Source: Luteimonas chenhongjianii (GTDB taxonomy: Bacteria > Pseudomonadota > Gammaproteobacteria > Xanthomonadales > Xanthomonadaceae). From it: a DNA stretch of 64,000 bases. A program made the position numbers and the translations under genes. The stretch lies in NCBI RefSeq assembly GCF_002327105.1, contig NZ_CP023406.1, positions 2,728,001-2,792,000 of the forward strand. The letters run 5' to 3'. Shown here one piece after another: positions 62,186 to 64,000 of the stretch; position 1 is the stretch's first letter; every line of letters starts with the position of its first letter. The notes under the pieces were generated by a model. The model was given only the letters and a program-made list of their open reading frames with translations. It had not been told where the DNA came from and did no database searches.

Positions 62186-62692
62186 GTGCCGGAGGGCGCG
62201 CGTATCCGGAACGCGGTTCCCGCCAGCAGTAGTGTGCCCGGCAGCGTCACCGGGCTCAGGGACGTAAGCGACCTGGCAACGGGCCCTAGCGGCAAGCCGC
62301 CTGTACCCGCGGAACCTGCCGACACCCCGCTGCCGCTGGAGGTCATCCGACAACAGGAGTCACCGCAGCATTGGGCGGTCCTGCTCTGGCTGCGCGCGAG
62401 CCACCGGGGACGCCGCGGCGGCAATCCGCACCCACCACGGGCGCTCAACGCGCTCGACTTCAGCCGCGCCCACGGTCTTTGGCCGAAAGGCGGCCCGCGA
62501 GCGACCAGTCCCCCGATCTGCTCGCGCCGGCTTCGGCGGGACGTCGGTCGTGATCATCGACATCGCCGCCACGCGGCTCTGTATCGACGCCGCCGCCAGC
62601 GCGTTGCAGACCCGGTCTCGCTGCGCACGCAACAGAAAGACGGAAGCAGCCGACGTTTCGAAGGCCATGATGATCTGCGCCCCCCGCAATAG
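62186..62692 (+). pseudogene. Decayed copy of the 54988-55692 lipoprotein gene
   Basis: Fragments in shifting frames match the intact lipoprotein in order: PGSVTGLRDVSDLATG, ADTPLPLEV, ALNALDFSRAHGLW, then after a frame change a segment like VVMVDIG, and SLRTQQKDGSSRRFEGHDDL. The signal peptide and lipobox are gone. It pairs with the intact SET gene downstream as the right flank of the duplication. Confidence 0.75.
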
Positions 62693-63330
62693 CCGACGGC
62701 GCCAGCGAGGTGCAGCGCGTGTTGCCCTCACCGATCGGCGGGCTGTTGTCTTCGCTCCCCGATCGAGGGCGCCCGAGCCCGCACAGCCTGGGAATACAGG
62801 GGACCCGCCGGCGGGGCGCGCCTGAGACGTGAGGCAAGAAGTTGTGGTCCCGCGGAGAAGCAGGCGACCGCGCTGACGCGCAATTCCCGTAGTGCACCTG
62901 TACTTACGCCACCATCGGCACCCGCCGATGGCCCTCGCTTCTTCGGGCCCGAGGGGGCTCGCGGATGCTCCCGCGATGCGGAAGACGCTTTACTTCACTT
63001 CTTGGGCTGCAGCATCGTCCCGGTGCATGTCTTCGAACCACAGCGGCAGCCCCAGAGCTTCTTCAGTTTCGGGGTATGACGCTCGGCCAGGGTGATGCCG
63101 TAGTTGTAGGTCAGCTCCTCGCCGGGCGCGATGTCTCGGATCGCCTCGATGAACACCTTGTCCCTGTCGCGCCGGCCCTTGGCGTCTTCTTCGACCACCG
63201 CCTCGCAGTTCGGCTCGCAGCTGTGGTTGATCCAGCGCGCGACGTTGGCCTTGACGTTGGCGTCGATCACGTACTCGTCGTTGAGCGTGAACAGAAAGGT
63301 GTGCCCGTCCTCGTCGACATCGCCATATTC
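62238..63330. repeat. Right copy of the diverged direct repeat flanking the polysaccharide cassette
   Basis: This copy carries the dead lipoprotein gene and the intact SET gene, in the same order and orientation as 55148-56290. The two copies have decayed in complementary ways. Between the genes (62700-62990) similarity is weak and no gene is seen. Confidence 0.7.
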
Positions 63331-63492
63331 CTCGTCGACATCGTCATGGGTGCGCAGGAAGCCCTTGTAGCGGATGATCCGCTCGCCCTTGGCGAAGGCT
63401 CCCGTCGCAAACACACCATTGCCATGGATGCTGGAGAGGCGCGCCTCGATCTTCTTCGGCGGCTTGGACTTGGACTTGGACTTGTTCGGCAT
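62995..63492 (-). CDS. SET-domain protein-lysine methyltransferase
   Basis: The 165-residue protein starts with a basic K/S/P tail (MPNKSKSKSKPPKK). A SET domain follows: SSIHGNGVFATGAFAKGERIIRYKG, the cofactor/substrate motif ARWINHSCEPNCEA, GEELTYNYG with the catalytic tyrosine, and a post-SET zinc cysteine cluster CRCGSKTCTGTM. All core residues are present, so it should be an active SAM-dependent lysine methyltransferase. Targets in bacteria are poorly known; the HU-like or ribosomal proteins are only possible candidates. A dead paralogue lies at 55915-56290. Confidence 0.9.
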   Translation of the reverse strand: MPNKSKSKSKPPKKIEARLSSIHGNGVFATGAFAKGERIIRYKGFLRTHDDVDEEYGDVDEDGHTFLFTLNDEYVIDANVKANVARWINHSCEPNCEAVVEEDAKGRRDRDKVFIEAIRDIAPGEELTYNYGITLAERHTPKLKKLWGCRCGSKTCTGTMLQPKK

Positions 63493-63585
63493 CGCAGGAT
63501 CCGCGTCAGGGTTGCGGCGCATTGTGGACAACATCGCCACGGCCCGCCACTGCGCCACGTGCTGAACACCTGCAAGGCCGCTGCG

Positions 63586-63614
63586 TTGAGCGGGGCGCCG
63601 CAAAAGCGTACAAT
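63586..63614 (+). promoter_or_regulatory. Sigma-70-type promoter of the Rrf2 regulator gene
   Basis: TTGAGC at 63586-63591 and TACAAT at 63609-63614 are separated by exactly 17 bases and lie about 40 bases before the GTG start. It is the best-formed promoter seen in the window. Rrf2-type regulators often control their own promoter, so an operator may overlap it. Confidence 0.7.
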
Positions 63615-63655
63615 TTTGGTCCGCTTTGATCCGCCACCGGTCGCCTCCCCTCATC

Positions 63656-64000
63656 GTGCTTCGCGTCACCAAACTCACCGACTACGCAACCGTCGTACTG
63701 ACCGTGCTCGCCGCCCGCCCGCAGGCGGTGATGAGTGCGACCGAGCTTGCCGAACATTCGGGACTCGAGGCGCCGACGGTCAGCAAGCTGCTCAAACCGC
63801 TGGCACAAGCCGGCCTGGTCGAGGGCTTCCGCGGCGCCACCGGCGGTTACCGGCTCGCCCGCGATGCCGCCCGCATCACGCTCGTCGAGATCGTCGAGGC
63901 CATGGAAGGGCCACTGGCGATCACCGAGTGCAGCCTCCACGACGGCCATTGCGGCATTTCCGAGCAGTGCGGCGTCAGCGGCAACTGGCGACGCATCAAC
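63656..64000 (+). CDS. Rrf2-family regulator of the SUF iron-sulfur system (partial)
   Basis: The GTG at 63656 opens MLRVTKLTDYATVVLTVLAARPQAVMSATELAEHSGLEAPTVSKLLKPLAQAGLVEGFRGATGGYRLARDA, an Rrf2 winged helix. Cluster-binding cysteines follow in ECSLHDGHCGISEQCGVSGNWR. It matches the SUF-type regulator of xanthomonads and probably precedes suf genes beyond the window. About 115 residues are visible and the end is cut off. It probably senses Fe-S status through its three cysteines. Confidence 0.92.
   Translation, partial: MLRVTKLTDYATVVLTVLAARPQAVMSATELAEHSGLEAPTVSKLLKPLAQAGLVEGFRGATGGYRLARDAARITLVEIVEAMEGPLAITECSLHDGHCGISEQCGVSGNWRRIN

Noticed and set aside
1..64000. CRISPR arrays, tRNA and rRNA genes
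   Set aside because: No regularly spaced repeats and no tRNA-like or rRNA-like segments were noticed in the intergenic regions by eye; a covariance-model scan was not possible.

Overview
The window is high-GC chromosomal DNA from a member of the Lysobacteraceae (Xanthomonadaceae), most like Lysobacter or Luteimonas. The evidence is the fused aspartate kinase/diaminopimelate decarboxylase, the MurD2-MurL muropeptide pair, a SUF-type Rrf2 regulator, an HU-like protein with a lysine-rich N-terminus, two S9 peptidases beside a POT transporter, and uniformly GC-rich codon use. I saw no rRNA or tRNA gene and no CRISPR array.

Layout. 1-6242 is an iron module: the end of a FepA-type receptor (frameshifted), an IroE-like periplasmic esterase, a YncE-like propeller, and an HmuTUV-type ABC importer. 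6356-24968 is mostly housekeeping: purK/purE, nadC, sspB/sspA, the bc1 complex petABC, a lytic transglycosylase, miaB-phoH-ybeY-corC, a GH97 glucosidase, corA and exoD. 25199-35278 carries cstA-ybdD, a DUF819 membrane protein, two S9 peptidases and a peptide transporter. 35350-39440 is a broken accessory island: an XRE regulator, a damaged IS3-family element, and minus-strand remnants of an integrase, a radical SAM/SPASM protein, an LpxL-like acyltransferase and a Pro-rich membrane protein. 39476-55692 returns to core genes: ssb/ispB, lysAC-murL-murD2, two PhzF paralogues, osmC, an HU-like gene and several envelope proteins.

56492-62074 is the most distinctive part. Four overlapping genes encode a UDP-sulfoquinovose synthase-like enzyme (SqdB/SQD1), a BcsB-like periplasmic protein, a BcsA-like membrane glycosyltransferase and an outer-membrane barrel. 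Together they look like a compact synthase-dependent exopolysaccharide machine with its own sulfonated-sugar enzyme. The cassette lies between two copies of a lipoprotein-SET gene pair. The left copy keeps the lipoprotein and has a dead SET gene; the right copy has a dead lipoprotein gene and keeps SET. This suggests insertion by recombination followed by reciprocal decay.

The right edge holds the intact SET-domain gene and the start of a SUF-type Rrf2 regulator behind a well-formed promoter. Several reading frames in the window (fepA, IS orfB, acyltransferase, radical SAM) are each broken by what looks like one missing base, so residual assembly error must be weighed against true decay.
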